A DNA stretch of 64,000 nt from DATFQE01 sp963738205 (GTDB lineage Bacteria > Actinomycetota > Thermoleophilia > Gaiellales > Gaiellaceae). The stretch spans positions 434,001 to 498,000 of the forward strand of contig CAVTVQ010000007.1 of assembly GCA_963738205.1 (NCBI GenBank), in the 5' to 3' direction. Numbering within the stretch: position 1 is the stretch's first letter; every line of letters begins with the position of its first letter. The notes beneath the pieces were generated by a model. It searched no databases. It was not told the origin of the DNA and saw nothing but the letters and a program-made list of their open reading frames with translations. Of this stretch, positions 43,223 through 51,232 are shown in pieces. The translations under genes and the position numbers were made by a program.

Positions 43223-44568
43223 TCGCCCATGATCGCAACGACCTCGCCTGTCACAGCAGACGTGCGGTAGATCAGGAACACGTTCAGCGTGACGATGAGC
43301 ACCGTCACAACCACCGCCGCGACGTTCGTGATCCGGTCGTTGACGAGCGAGCCCATGAGGCTGCGGTCACGGCAGAAGAGCGCCAGCGGGATGAGCGCGA
43401 ACGGGATCCCGAACGAGAGCGCGACCTGACTGAGCACGAGAGCATCGGTCGGGTTGACGCCGACGGCGAGCACGATCAGGGCGGGCGTCATCGTGATCGC
43501 GCGGCGGAGGAAGAGCGGGATCCGCCGCCTGATGAAGCCCTGCATCACCACCTGGCCCGCGAGCGTGCCAACCGAGGACGACGAGAGCCCCGATGCGAGC
43601 AAGGCCACGCCGAAGATCAGGTCCGCATGGGATCCGACGAGCTGGCCGAGGCCGTGGTAGACCTCGTCGAGGTCGGCGACCTCAACGAGCCCGCGGGAAT
43701 GGAAGACGCCCGCGGCGACGATGAGCATGCTCGCGTTGACGAGGCCGGCGATCGACATGGCGATCACCACGTCGACCCGCTCGAAGCGAGCGATTCGCCG
43801 CCGTTCGTCGTCGGTTGCGCCGACGACCCGGCGCTGGGTCAGCGCGGAGTGCAGATAGATCACGTGCGGCATGACGGTCGCGCCGAGGATCCCTGCGGCC
43901 AGCAGGACGCTCTCGGTTCCCGAGAATCCCGGGACCAGGCCCGAGGCGATCCCGGACGGCGACGCGTCGGCGTGGAAGACCTGGAACACGAAGGCGGCGA
44001 TGATCACGCCGACGAGGGCGACGATCACGGCTTCGAGATGCCGGAAGCCGCGGCTCGTCTGCAGGCCGAGGATCCCGAACGCGACCAATCCGGTCACGAG
44101 GCCCGCTTCGAAGAGGCCGATGCCGAACAGGAGCGACAGGCCGAGCGCGGCGCCGACGAACTCGGCCAGGTCCGTCGCCATCGCGATCAGCTCGGCCTGG
44201 ATCCAGAGCCCGATCGAGACGGGGCGCGAGAAGCGCTCCCGACACACCTCTGGCAGGTTCATGCCGGTCGCGATCCCGAGCTTCGCGCTCATCGTCTGGA
44301 TGAGCATCGCCATCAGGTTGGACACCACGATCACCCACAGCAGGAGGTAGCCGTACTTGGCGCCGGCGGCCATGTTGGTGGCGAAGTTGCCGGGATCGAT
44401 GTAGGCGACCGAGGCGACGAACGCGGGCCCGAGGAACGGCCACAGCGCGCGGAGGCCACGCCGTTCGCCCCGCACGCTTTCGTGCGCGGCTTCCGCAACA
44501 CGAGCTTCGCCGGGGAGCGCCTTCCCGAGCAGATCCGGCGCCGGACCGCTGTGGAGACGCCGCGGCAT
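43219..44568 (-). CDS. Nramp-family Mn2+/Fe2+ transporter
   Basis: 449 residues from ATG 44568. YIDPGNFATNMAAGAKYGY carries the DPGN metal site of helix 1, and LGATVMPHVIYLHSAL the MPH motif of helix 6; about eleven helices in all. Proton-coupled uptake of Mn2+ or Fe2+. Lies 11 nt after the ZIP gene and overlaps the binding-protein gene, so all are in one operon started by the multicopper oxidase. Confidence 0.94.
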   Translation of the reverse strand: MPRRLHSGPAPDLLGKALPGEARVAEAAHESVRGERRGLRALWPFLGPAFVASVAYIDPGNFATNMAAGAKYGYLLLWVIVVSNLMAMLIQTMSAKLGIATGMNLPEVCRERFSRPVSIGLWIQAELIAMATDLAEFVGAALGLSLLFGIGLFEAGLVTGLVAFGILGLQTSRGFRHLEAVIVALVGVIIAAFVFQVFHADASPSGIASGLVPGFSGTESVLLAAGILGATVMPHVIYLHSALTQRRVVGATDDERRRIARFERVDVVIAMSIAGLVNASMLIVAAGVFHSRGLVEVADLDEVYHGLGQLVGSHADLIFGVALLASGLSSSSVGTLAGQVVMQGFIRRRIPLFLRRAITMTPALIVLAVGVNPTDALVLSQVALSFGIPFALIPLALFCRDRSLMGSLVNDRITNVAAVVVTVLIVTLNVFLIYRTSAVTGEVVAIMGE

Positions 44569-44579
44569 GTTCGGGCGCG

Positions 44580-45785
44580 CTAGCCGACGAGTAGGCCGGT
44601 GACGTACATGACCGCCACCCCGGCGAGGAAGCCGCCCATCACGTAGCCCGACGTCAGCCCTCCCGGCGCCTTCCGCGCCGCCCAACGACCGACCTCGACG
44701 ACCACCTGGAGCGCGGCGCCGGCTGCGGCGCCGAAGAAGAGGGCCGCGAGCACGTCGCTCGTCACGAAGCCGCCGAGCCAGGCCCCGAGGATTGCCGGCG
44801 CGCCGGCGACGAGCGCGAGCGCCGCAAGCCGGCCGCGGCCGGCCGGGCGTCCGCCCTCGGCGATCGGCGCGGCGATGCCGAGCCCCTCAGTGACGTTGTG
44901 GACCATGAAGCCAACGATCAGGAAGGTGCCCAGCGCGAGCTCACCGAACGCGAAGGACGAGCCGATCGCCAGGCCCTCCCCGAAGTTGTGCAGGCCGATG
45001 CCGATCGCGACCAGGGTGGCGAGCGCCATTCCGCCGAGGGGCACGCCGGCGCCGCTTCCGGCGGAGAACCGTCGCGAGACGTACGTCAGGGTCAGGTAGC
45101 TCAGGGACGCGCCGAGCAGAACGATTCCGGGGCCGCCGAGGCCCCCAGGTAGCGCCGCCTGGAGCTGGAGCGCCTCCGTGAGCGCCTCGAGAGCGAGAAA
45201 CGTCAACAGGCCGGCGGTCAGTGCCATGAACGCCGCCAGCCACTCCGGCGCCGCGCGCCGGAGCGAGGGCAGCCAGAGCAGCCCGAGCACGATCGGGACC
45301 ACACCCACGAGCAGGCCGATCACGCCGTAACCCACGATGCTTCGCGCGGACACACCCGGCGTCTCGACCGCCGCGGCGATCTCCTCGGTCGTCTGAATCC
45401 CGGTCGAGCTCGTAACGCCGACCGCTATCGGCTCGTCCTCGACCCACTCGAATGGGACGACGATCGTGCTCGACCGGAGCCGCCCCAGGGTCTCCGAGCC
45501 GTCGAGGCTGTAAGGCACGACGGCGTCGTCCACGGTCACGGTCGCGATCGTGAGGTCTTCCGCCTGCGGATTAGTCACGCGGATCCGGATTTCACCGGGG
45601 TGGAACTCCACGCGACGGATGTCGAACTCGTCGGCGGCCGGCGGGTTGTCCCGTACGAGCCCGGTGAGCGAGTCCCCCGAGGCGGCGAAGGCGATCACGA
45701 CCGCCGCGAGGAGCACGAGTGGGACGAGGCTCCAGAGCCGCAAGCGCGTCCAGCGAGGCTCCGCTGCGACCGAGCTCGACTCCAT
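44580..45785 (-). CDS. ZIP-family metal transporter with an extracytoplasmic N-domain
   Basis: 401 residues. A membrane helix (18-36) is followed by a beta-rich domain of about 110 residues not found in standard ZIPs. The ZIP core has HNFGEG (266-271) and HNVTEG (296-301), the two metal-binding helices. Transports Zn2+, Mn2+ or Fe2+. Start overlaps the oxidase stop by 1 nt. The extra domain may bind metal or the partner oxidase. Confidence 0.88.
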   Translation of the reverse strand: MESSSVAAEPRWTRLRLWSLVPLVLLAAVVIAFAASGDSLTGLVRDNPPAADEFDIRRVEFHPGEIRIRVTNPQAEDLTIATVTVDDAVVPYSLDGSETLGRLRSSTIVVPFEWVEDEPIAVGVTSSTGIQTTEEIAAAVETPGVSARSIVGYGVIGLLVGVVPIVLGLLWLPSLRRAAPEWLAAFMALTAGLLTFLALEALTEALQLQAALPGGLGGPGIVLLGASLSYLTLTYVSRRFSAGSGAGVPLGGMALATLVAIGIGLHNFGEGLAIGSSFAFGELALGTFLIVGFMVHNVTEGLGIAAPIAEGGRPAGRGRLAALALVAGAPAILGAWLGGFVTSDVLAALFFGAAAGAALQVVVEVGRWAARKAPGGLTSGYVMGGFLAGVAVMYVTGLLVG

Positions 45786-46792
45786 CAGTCGACCACGTTG
45801 AAGAAGCCCATCCAGCCCAGCTCGGCGAACTCCGACTGGTGCGCGTGGAACATGAACAGCCCGGTGTTCGCGAAGTCGATCTCGATGATCCCGCGCTGGC
45901 CCTGACAGAGCATGACCGTGTCCGTGTACTCGAAGTGGTCGCTGGAGCCGGTCGGGTAGTAACGGAAGAACTCGCCGTGCAGGTGGAACGAGTTGATCAG
46001 GTCGAACTCGGTCAGGTTGGCCAGGTAGATCCGGACTGTCCGGGAGCGCCGCACCCGGATCGGGTAGCGCGCGTAGTAGAAGGCCGGCCCGTTGACCGCG
46101 TAGAAGTTGTTCTCGCCGTCGCCGTCAGTGTCGAAGCCGTTCATCACCATCACGAGCTCCTGCGCGGGCTTGCGCGGCTCCGGCGGGTCGATGATGAAGC
46201 CGCCGTACAGGCCCTTGTGGATGTGCTTCTTCAGCGGGGTGGCGTGGCAGTGGTACAGGTGCATCCCGTAGGGCTTCGCCGGAAACTCGTACGTGAACTG
46301 GCCGCCGGGCTCGACGATCTCGAAGACCCCATCCATGTTGGCCGGGTGGATGCCGTGGAAGTGGATCGTGTGCGGATGCGAGCCGCCGTTCGTGAAGCGG
46401 ACCCGCAGCAGGTCGTCCTCGGTCGCGCGGATCACCGGGCCGGGCGCGGTGCCGTTGTAGGTCCACGCCGGGAACGTCACGCCCTTGGCGACCTCGATCT
46501 CCTTGTCCACCGCGTGCAGCCGGTACTCGCGGACGCGCCCCGGCTTGTGCGGCAGCGCCTTCGGCGGCACCAGCAGCGCGTCCAGCTCCGGAAGTCGATC
46601 CGGAGCCGGTGCATTGTCGCCGACCATCGCGGCGTGCCCCATCCTCGCGTGGTCGTGGTCGTGGCCGAAATGGGTGGCGCTTGGTGGCGCTGCCTCGGCT
46701 CCGGTAGGCCAGGCGAAGCGGGCAATCGGCGCCGCGGCCACGATCGGCGCAGCGCCGGCGAGGAAGTGTTTCCGGCTTAACTTTTTAGCCAC
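45785..46792 (-). CDS. Two-domain multicopper oxidase, probable Tat substrate
   Basis: 335 residues from GTG 46792. SRKHFLAGAAPIVAAAP is an RK-variant Tat-like signal. Copper motifs: HPHTIHFHG (139-147), LYHCHATPLKKHIHKG (His/Cys/His 181-183 and His190, type 1 site in domain 1), SFHLHGEFF (269-277) and FMFHAHQSE (313-321). The axial Met of type 1 is replaced by Leu, as in high-potential sites. Oxidises Mn2+, Fe2+, Cu+ or organic donors with O2; the metal transporters downstream point to metal oxidation. Confidence 0.88.
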   Translation of the reverse strand: MAKKLSRKHFLAGAAPIVAAAPIARFAWPTGAEAAPPSATHFGHDHDHARMGHAAMVGDNAPAPDRLPELDALLVPPKALPHKPGRVREYRLHAVDKEIEVAKGVTFPAWTYNGTAPGPVIRATEDDLLRVRFTNGGSHPHTIHFHGIHPANMDGVFEIVEPGGQFTYEFPAKPYGMHLYHCHATPLKKHIHKGLYGGFIIDPPEPRKPAQELVMVMNGFDTDGDGENNFYAVNGPAFYYARYPIRVRRSRTVRIYLANLTEFDLINSFHLHGEFFRYYPTGSSDHFEYTDTVMLCQGQRGIIEIDFANTGLFMFHAHQSEFAELGWMGFFNVVD

Positions 46793-46827
46793 GTCTAAAC
46801 TGTAGCCGATGTGAGTGCTAAAGTCAG
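46784..46827. promoter_or_regulatory. Oxidase promoter with DtxR/MntR-like box over the start
   Basis: On the minus strand CTGACT (46827-46822), 17 nt, TACAGT (46804-46799) make a promoter whose expected start point is at or next to the oxidase GTG (46792), implying a leaderless mRNA. TTTAG-6 nt-CTAAA (46784-46799) is an inverted repeat covering the start codon and touching the -10, a good place for repression by the divergent DtxR-family protein. Confidence 0.6.
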
Positions 46828-46834
46828 GTTTGCC

Positions 46835-47494
46835 ATGGCAAAAGTCGAGCTGAGCAGCGCGATCCAGGACTACCTCAAGGAGCTGTACAAGCTCCACGCC
46901 GCGGGCGAGCGCGCCACGACCAGCGCGCTCGCTCAGCGCATGGGCGTGTCACCTCCGTCGGCGACGGCGATGATCAAGAAGCTCGCCGAGCTTGGCCTGG
47001 TCGAACACACCCCGTACAGGGGGGCCTCGCTGACCGTGGAGGGCGAGCGGACGGCGCTCGAGGTCGTCCGGCACCACCGGCTGCTCGAGCAGTACCTCGC
47101 GCAGACGCTCGGCCTGTCGCTCGACGCCGTCCACGCCGAGGCGGACCTGCTGGAGCATGCGCTGTCCGAGGAGCTGGAGGCGCACATCGACCGGACGCTC
47201 GGCTATCCCACCCACGATCCGCATGGCGATCCCATCCCCGACGCGAACCTCCGGATCGCGGAGGGTGAGGTGCGCCCGCTCGTCACGCTCGAGACGGGTG
47301 ACGAAGCAACGATCCGCCGCGTGCCCGACAGCGACGACGAGCTCTTGCGCTACTTGAGCAAGCTGCGCCTGACGCCCGGCCGCCGCGTCCGCGTCGCAGG
47401 TATCGAGCCCTTCGGCGGGCCGGTCACGATCGCCGTCGGCAACGCGCGCCACCCGATCTCCCGCGAGCTCGCCGCCCTGATCGGCGTTACGTAG
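46835..47494 (+). CDS. DtxR/MntR-family metal-dependent regulator
   Basis: 219 residues from ATG 46835; GTG 46811 would add 8. N-terminal winged HTH (IQDYLKELYKLHAAGERATTSALAQRMGVSPPSATAMIKKL), dimerisation/metal domain with HHRLLEQYLAQTLGL, HAEADLLEHALSEELE and THDPHGDPIP, and a C-terminal SH3-like FeoA domain. The metal ligands fit an Mn2+ or Fe2+ sensor. Divergent from the oxidase-ZIP-Nramp operon, its likely target. Confidence 0.93.
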   Translation: MAKVELSSAIQDYLKELYKLHAAGERATTSALAQRMGVSPPSATAMIKKLAELGLVEHTPYRGASLTVEGERTALEVVRHHRLLEQYLAQTLGLSLDAVHAEADLLEHALSEELEAHIDRTLGYPTHDPHGDPIPDANLRIAEGEVRPLVTLETGDEATIRRVPDSDDELLRYLSKLRLTPGRRVRVAGIEPFGGPVTIAVGNARHPISRELAALIGVT

Positions 47495-47665
47495 GAGGGC
47501 TTGGCGAAACCTCGCTGGTGCCGCCGGGCCGCGCTGCTCGCCCCGAGGCCGCGTCCTCGGTCGCACGCTACGCGTCCTAGCTTCGCGCACGAACGCTCCC
47601 TGCGTCCTTGCCTCGGAACGACCATCGCACCCCGACGACGAGCGACGTCCCGCCAAACCCTCCTA
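47492..47665. repeat. 174-bp inverted-repeat element between convergent genes
   Basis: The ends match over 25 nt with 4 mismatches: TAGGAGGGCTTGGCG at 47492-47506 and its complement form TAGGAGGGTTTGGCG read from 47665 to 47651, both continuing to TCGCT. Weaker pairing continues inward (for example TCGCCCCGAGGC with TCGTTCCGAGGC). The terminal TAG of each end is the stop codon of the DtxR gene and of the M48 gene. Inside, GCGTCCT recurs at 47551, 47572 and 47602. It contains no ORF; a MITE/REP-like element or a large terminator are the options. Confidence 0.65.
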
Positions 47666-48853
47666 GCCTTTCCGCTGCTCCCAAGCATCCGCCTCGGCGA
47701 TGCGCTCGACGATCGACGGATGGGTGTCGAAGAAGAGGTGCGCCCATTCGGGCGGATCCGGCTCCTGCAGCGCCGTCTCGCTGAACTCCTCGAACAGCTC
47801 TCGTGCGGCGTCTGGGTCGCGCGTCGTCTCGAGGGCGGCCCAGTCCGCCTCCGCCTCCATCCGCCGGGAGATCAGGTTGTCGAAAGGCTGCACGACGAGG
47901 TACGCGACCACCAGCGCGAGTAGCGCCACGGGAACCGCGCGCGGCGTGTACAACCCTCCCCACCTGGCCGCGACGCGCGCGACGACGAACAGGATCGGAA
48001 GTGACAGGAGCGCGTACCACGCAAGCCCCTTCCAGATGTGCTGGTTCTCGTGATGCCCGTACTCGTGCGCGATCACGACTCTGACCTCGTCGCGCTCGAA
48101 CGGCGGCCGCAGCAGCGTGTCCCAGACCACGACCTTGCGGCTCGGGCCCAACCCCGCGGCGAAAGCGTTCGGCGCTTCGGTGAGGTCGCCGATCTCCTGC
48201 ACGCGGAACTGCACTTCCTCCAGGTGCTCCGCCCGGGCGATCCGCCTCGCGTCGGCGGCCAGCGTCGGGTCGGGCTTGCGCAGGTCGGGCACGAGGTACG
48301 GCGTCACGAAGGCGAACAGGAGCGCCAGCGCGGCGAAGACCGGCGCAGCGCCGAGCCACCAGCGGTCGCGCAGCGGCGCGGCGAGCGCCATCGTGATCAC
48401 CAGCCAGAGGCAGATGAAGAGAAACTGGGCGCCGAGTACGAACCAGTTCTCGAGCGCCCACTCGAGGTAGCCGGCCTGCACGATGCCGTGCCGGCGCTGC
48501 CACCACACGTCGGCCGCGGCGAACGGGAGCTGGGCGATCCACACGAGCGCGAAGCCGATCATCCCGAGCAGCATCCCGGTGCCGATCCGCCCCGCCGCCG
48601 ACTCGCGGGCGAAACGCCAGCCCCGCCACGCGTACAGGCTGAGGACGACGAGCAGGACGAGCTGCGAGACGACGCCGTTCCAACGCAGGAAGCGCTCGTA
48701 CGACGACGTCTCGTCGAGCAGCGAGGGCTCGAACAGCTTCCGCTCGTCGACGTTCGGCAGCTTCAAGTCGTCCGGAACGTCGGTCGGCCACAGGAGGTAC
48801 GCCGCGACGAGCCACGCGACGACGGCGACCAGCGGTAGGGCGAGCCTCTTCAG
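47663..48853 (-). CDS. M48-family membrane metalloprotease (Ste24-like)
   Basis: 396 residues if translation starts at CTG 48853, which overlaps the TGA of the DUF4389 gene as CTGA; no ATG, GTG or in-frame TTG lies before the first membrane helix. About seven helices; the zinc motif HEYGHH is at 263-268 and the third ligand Glu in RRMEAEADWAAL near 337. Ste24/HtpX-like enzymes cleave membrane or prenylated proteins. The stop codon comes from the inverted-repeat element. Confidence 0.87.
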   Translation of the reverse strand: MKRLALPLVAVVAWLVAAYLLWPTDVPDDLKLPNVDERKLFEPSLLDETSSYERFLRWNGVVSQLVLLVVLSLYAWRGWRFARESAAGRIGTGMLLGMIGFALVWIAQLPFAAADVWWQRRHGIVQAGYLEWALENWFVLGAQFLFICLWLVITMALAAPLRDRWWLGAAPVFAALALLFAFVTPYLVPDLRKPDPTLAADARRIARAEHLEEVQFRVQEIGDLTEAPNAFAAGLGPSRKVVVWDTLLRPPFERDEVRVVIAHEYGHHENQHIWKGLAWYALLSLPILFVVARVAARWGGLYTPRAVPVALLALVVAYLVVQPFDNLISRRMEAEADWAALETTRDPDAARELFEEFSETALQEPDPPEWAHLFFDTHPSIVERIAEADAWEQRKG

Positions 48854-50148
48854 ATCGCGGCCGGGACCGGCGCTTCGGGCAACTCTGGCTCGAGCTCCGG
48901 CTCGGGCTGTCCGAGGGCGGGACCGCTGAAGGGGTAGCGGTCGGTGATGAGGAGCAGGTACGCGCTCGCCTGCGCGCCGTAGCGGAAGGCGTAGGCCTGC
49001 GCCGCGCGGAAGGAGCGCGGCATGCGTCCCAGCGCGAGCGACACGAACCACCCGAAGAAGGCCGCGGCTGCGGCCACGGTGTAGAGCGAGCTGGCGACGG
49101 CGAGCGCGGGGAACGCGAGGAAGAGCCTGAAGCCCGTCACGAGACGGTTCTGCGCCTGGGGCCCGGGGAGCTCGGGGTCGACCGGGTAACTCCCCGCCGT
49201 GCCGGTGAAGCCCGGGAACGGGTTGGCCGTCAGCGCCACGAACGAGTAGACGTGGTACGTGTAGCGCACGTACGCCGACAGGAACCGGTACAGCGCGTCG
49301 GGCGGCTTACCCGTGACCAGCGTCGCGAACCAGTTCACGATCGCGGCGAAGAACGAGGCTATGCCCCAGAGCAAGAGCCAGACGAAATGTGGCAGCGCCA
49401 AGAGCAAGCGGAAGAACACCGTCAACCGCGAGCGCCGGAGGTCGTCGGTCACGACGAGCCCCACCGGATGCAACGGCCCGGTGCTCGCCGGGTCGGCCGG
49501 GTCGAGGTTCGGATAGCGGTCGGTGAGCAGCAAGAGGTAGGCCCAGACCTGCGCGCAGTAGCGAAGGCCGTACGCCTCCAGGTTCCTGAAGCCGAGCGGC
49601 ATCACACCCTTGGCCATGATCGCGAACCAGGCGAAGAAGGCGACTGTCCAGAGGATCCCGACGCTGGTCGTCGCGGCTCCACCCTCGAAGCTCCCGCCGG
49701 ACTCGCCCGAGCCCGACGAATACGACCCCCCTGCGTAGCTCGCGATGAAGATCGCCGCGAAGACGAGGGCCGGGATCGCGAGCGGCAGGCGGAACAAGGT
49801 CACGAGCCGGCGCTGCGGAGCCGGCCCTTCGATCTCGAGGTGGATCGGGTAGCGCCTGTGCTCCTCCGGGACGAACGGCGGATACGGATTGGCGGTCAGC
49901 AGGAGGTAGGCCGTCAGCTGGGTCAGGTACGAGACGTAGGCCGCGAGGAAGCTGTGGAACGCGGCCGGCGAGCGGCCCATGATCAGCGTGAGCACCCAGT
50001 TGACGAGTGCGACGAAATACGCCGCGATCGACCACAGCAGCAGCCAGATGTAGTGCGGAATCGCGAGGAGCAGGCGGAAGAACACGGTCAGGCGGGAGCG
50101 CCTCAGGTCGTCGAGAACCACCATCCGGACCGGGTGCGGCGACGTCAC
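48850..50148 (-). CDS. Tandem DUF4389 membrane protein
   Basis: 432 residues with two copies of one unit: HPVRMVVLDDLRRSRLTVFF near residue 5 and HPVGLVVTDDLRRSRLTVFF near 227. Each copy has four or five membrane helices and a TANP[YF]P loop. C-terminal Pro/Glu-rich tail. DUF4389 proteins are widespread in actinobacteria and of unknown function. Coupled to the M48 protease gene, which may act on it or with it. Confidence 0.85.
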   Translation of the reverse strand: MTSPHPVRMVVLDDLRRSRLTVFFRLLLAIPHYIWLLLWSIAAYFVALVNWVLTLIMGRSPAAFHSFLAAYVSYLTQLTAYLLLTANPYPPFVPEEHRRYPIHLEIEGPAPQRRLVTLFRLPLAIPALVFAAIFIASYAGGSYSSGSGESGGSFEGGAATTSVGILWTVAFFAWFAIMAKGVMPLGFRNLEAYGLRYCAQVWAYLLLLTDRYPNLDPADPASTGPLHPVGLVVTDDLRRSRLTVFFRLLLALPHFVWLLLWGIASFFAAIVNWFATLVTGKPPDALYRFLSAYVRYTYHVYSFVALTANPFPGFTGTAGSYPVDPELPGPQAQNRLVTGFRLFLAFPALAVASSLYTVAAAAAFFGWFVSLALGRMPRSFRAAQAYAFRYGAQASAYLLLITDRYPFSGPALGQPEPELEPELPEAPVPAAI

Positions 50149-50180
50149 GCGGCTGGATTATGCGTTACGCGGCGGCGTTC

Positions 50181-50549
50181 CTACGGGTCGCCTGTCGGGA
50201 CGACGGTTGCGGGCTCGACCATCACGACCACCGTCCGCCCGGGCGCTCGCGGCCGATGCACGACGCCGCGGGGGATCGTGACCCCTTGGTGGACGCCCAG
50301 GACGATGGTGTCGGCGTCCTCCACGTCGATGTGGAGCTCGCCCTCGATCACGAAGAAGAATTCGTCCTCGGCCTCGTGCTTGTGCCAGTGGAACGCCCCC
50401 TCGAGGACGCCGAGACGCACGACCGAGTCGTTCACCGCAGTCAACGTCTGGTTGAACCACGGCTCGACCGCGGCTGCCTCGGCTCCCACGTCGATCCGCT
50501 CGAGCTGATCGAACTTCACCTCGAGGTTGATGTCATACGGCTCTGTCAT
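50181..50549 (-). CDS. Cupin-domain protein
   Basis: 122 residues. FHWHKHEAEDEFFFVIEGEL carries the metal-binding His, His and Glu of cupin motif 1, and GVTIPRGVVHRPRAPG the His of motif 2. Single-domain cupin similar to mannose-6-phosphate isomerase-like or uncharacterised small cupins. GGAGG-like Shine-Dalgarno upstream. Substrate unknown. Confidence 0.85.
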   Translation of the reverse strand: MTEPYDINLEVKFDQLERIDVGAEAAAVEPWFNQTLTAVNDSVVRLGVLEGAFHWHKHEAEDEFFFVIEGELHIDVEDADTIVLGVHQGVTIPRGVVHRPRAPGRTVVVMVEPATVVPTGDP

Positions 50550-50596
50550 TGCGCACCTCCTGCCTCAAGGAACGATTCGACACGCTTCCCGCGCCG

Positions 50597-51232
50597 CTAC
50601 GCGACGAGCCGGTAGACCTGGAAGCACTCCGCGAGCTCGCGGTTCACGTTCGCGCCGTGGATGCGCGCGAGGTTCCAGATGTACTCGGGGTCGGCGTAGC
50701 GCCGATGCTGCTGCGAGGCGTACTTCGCCAGGGCAGCCGTCTTGCGCTCGAGGTGTGACCGCTCCAGGGCGGCGTAGGCCTGGTAGGCGAAGTCGAAGTT
50801 GTTCCACGGGATCTCGTAGCCGAGCACCGTCGTCCGCTTGAACGCCCGTAGGCCCTCGGCGGCGACGACCTGATGGTCCTGATGGACGTCGTGGAGACTC
50901 GGCTGGAAGACGGCGTCGGGCTGCCACTCCTCCCACAGCGCGATCAGCAGCTCGAGGATGTCCTGACGCCGCTCGGGAAACGTGCGCACCTCGAAATCGT
51001 GGACGGTGAGGTTCTCGTTGGGGATCCCGAGCTCGGCGGTCGCCTCGCGCACCTCGCGGGCGAGCGTGTCGGGCGGGAAGCCTTCCGGCAGCGACTTGGT
51101 GGCGATCGAGAACGCGACGTAGCGCACGTCGGCGCCGGCGTCGGCCAGCCGGGCCATCGTGCCGCCGCAGCCGAACTCGCCGTCGTCGGTATGCGGAGCC
51201 AGCACCAGCACGCGCTTCCAGCCCTCGATCAC
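50597..51232 (-). CDS. PIG-L/LmbE-family deacetylase
   Basis: 211 residues from GTG 51232. VLVLAPHTDDGEFGCGG holds the zinc and catalytic residues (His14, Asp16, Asp17; a PHTDD variant of the family's HPDD), and LHDVHQDHQVV the third His. These enzymes remove N-acetyl groups from GlcNAc-containing glycolipids or cofactors such as mycothiol and bacillithiol precursors. Overlaps the O-antigen-ligase-like gene, so a glycan substrate is favoured. Confidence 0.9.
   Translation of the reverse strand: MIEGWKRVLVLAPHTDDGEFGCGGTMARLADAGADVRYVAFSIATKSLPEGFPPDTLAREVREATAELGIPNENLTVHDFEVRTFPERRQDILELLIALWEEWQPDAVFQPSLHDVHQDHQVVAAEGLRAFKRTTVLGYEIPWNNFDFAYQAYAALERSHLERKTAALAKYASQQHRRYADPEYIWNLARIHGANVNRELAECFQVYRLVA

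Noticed and set aside
47551..47614. Three spaced GCGTCCT repeats as a possible CRISPR array.
   Set aside because: Repeats are only about 7-10 nt, spacing is uneven (21 and 30 nt) and no cas gene is present.
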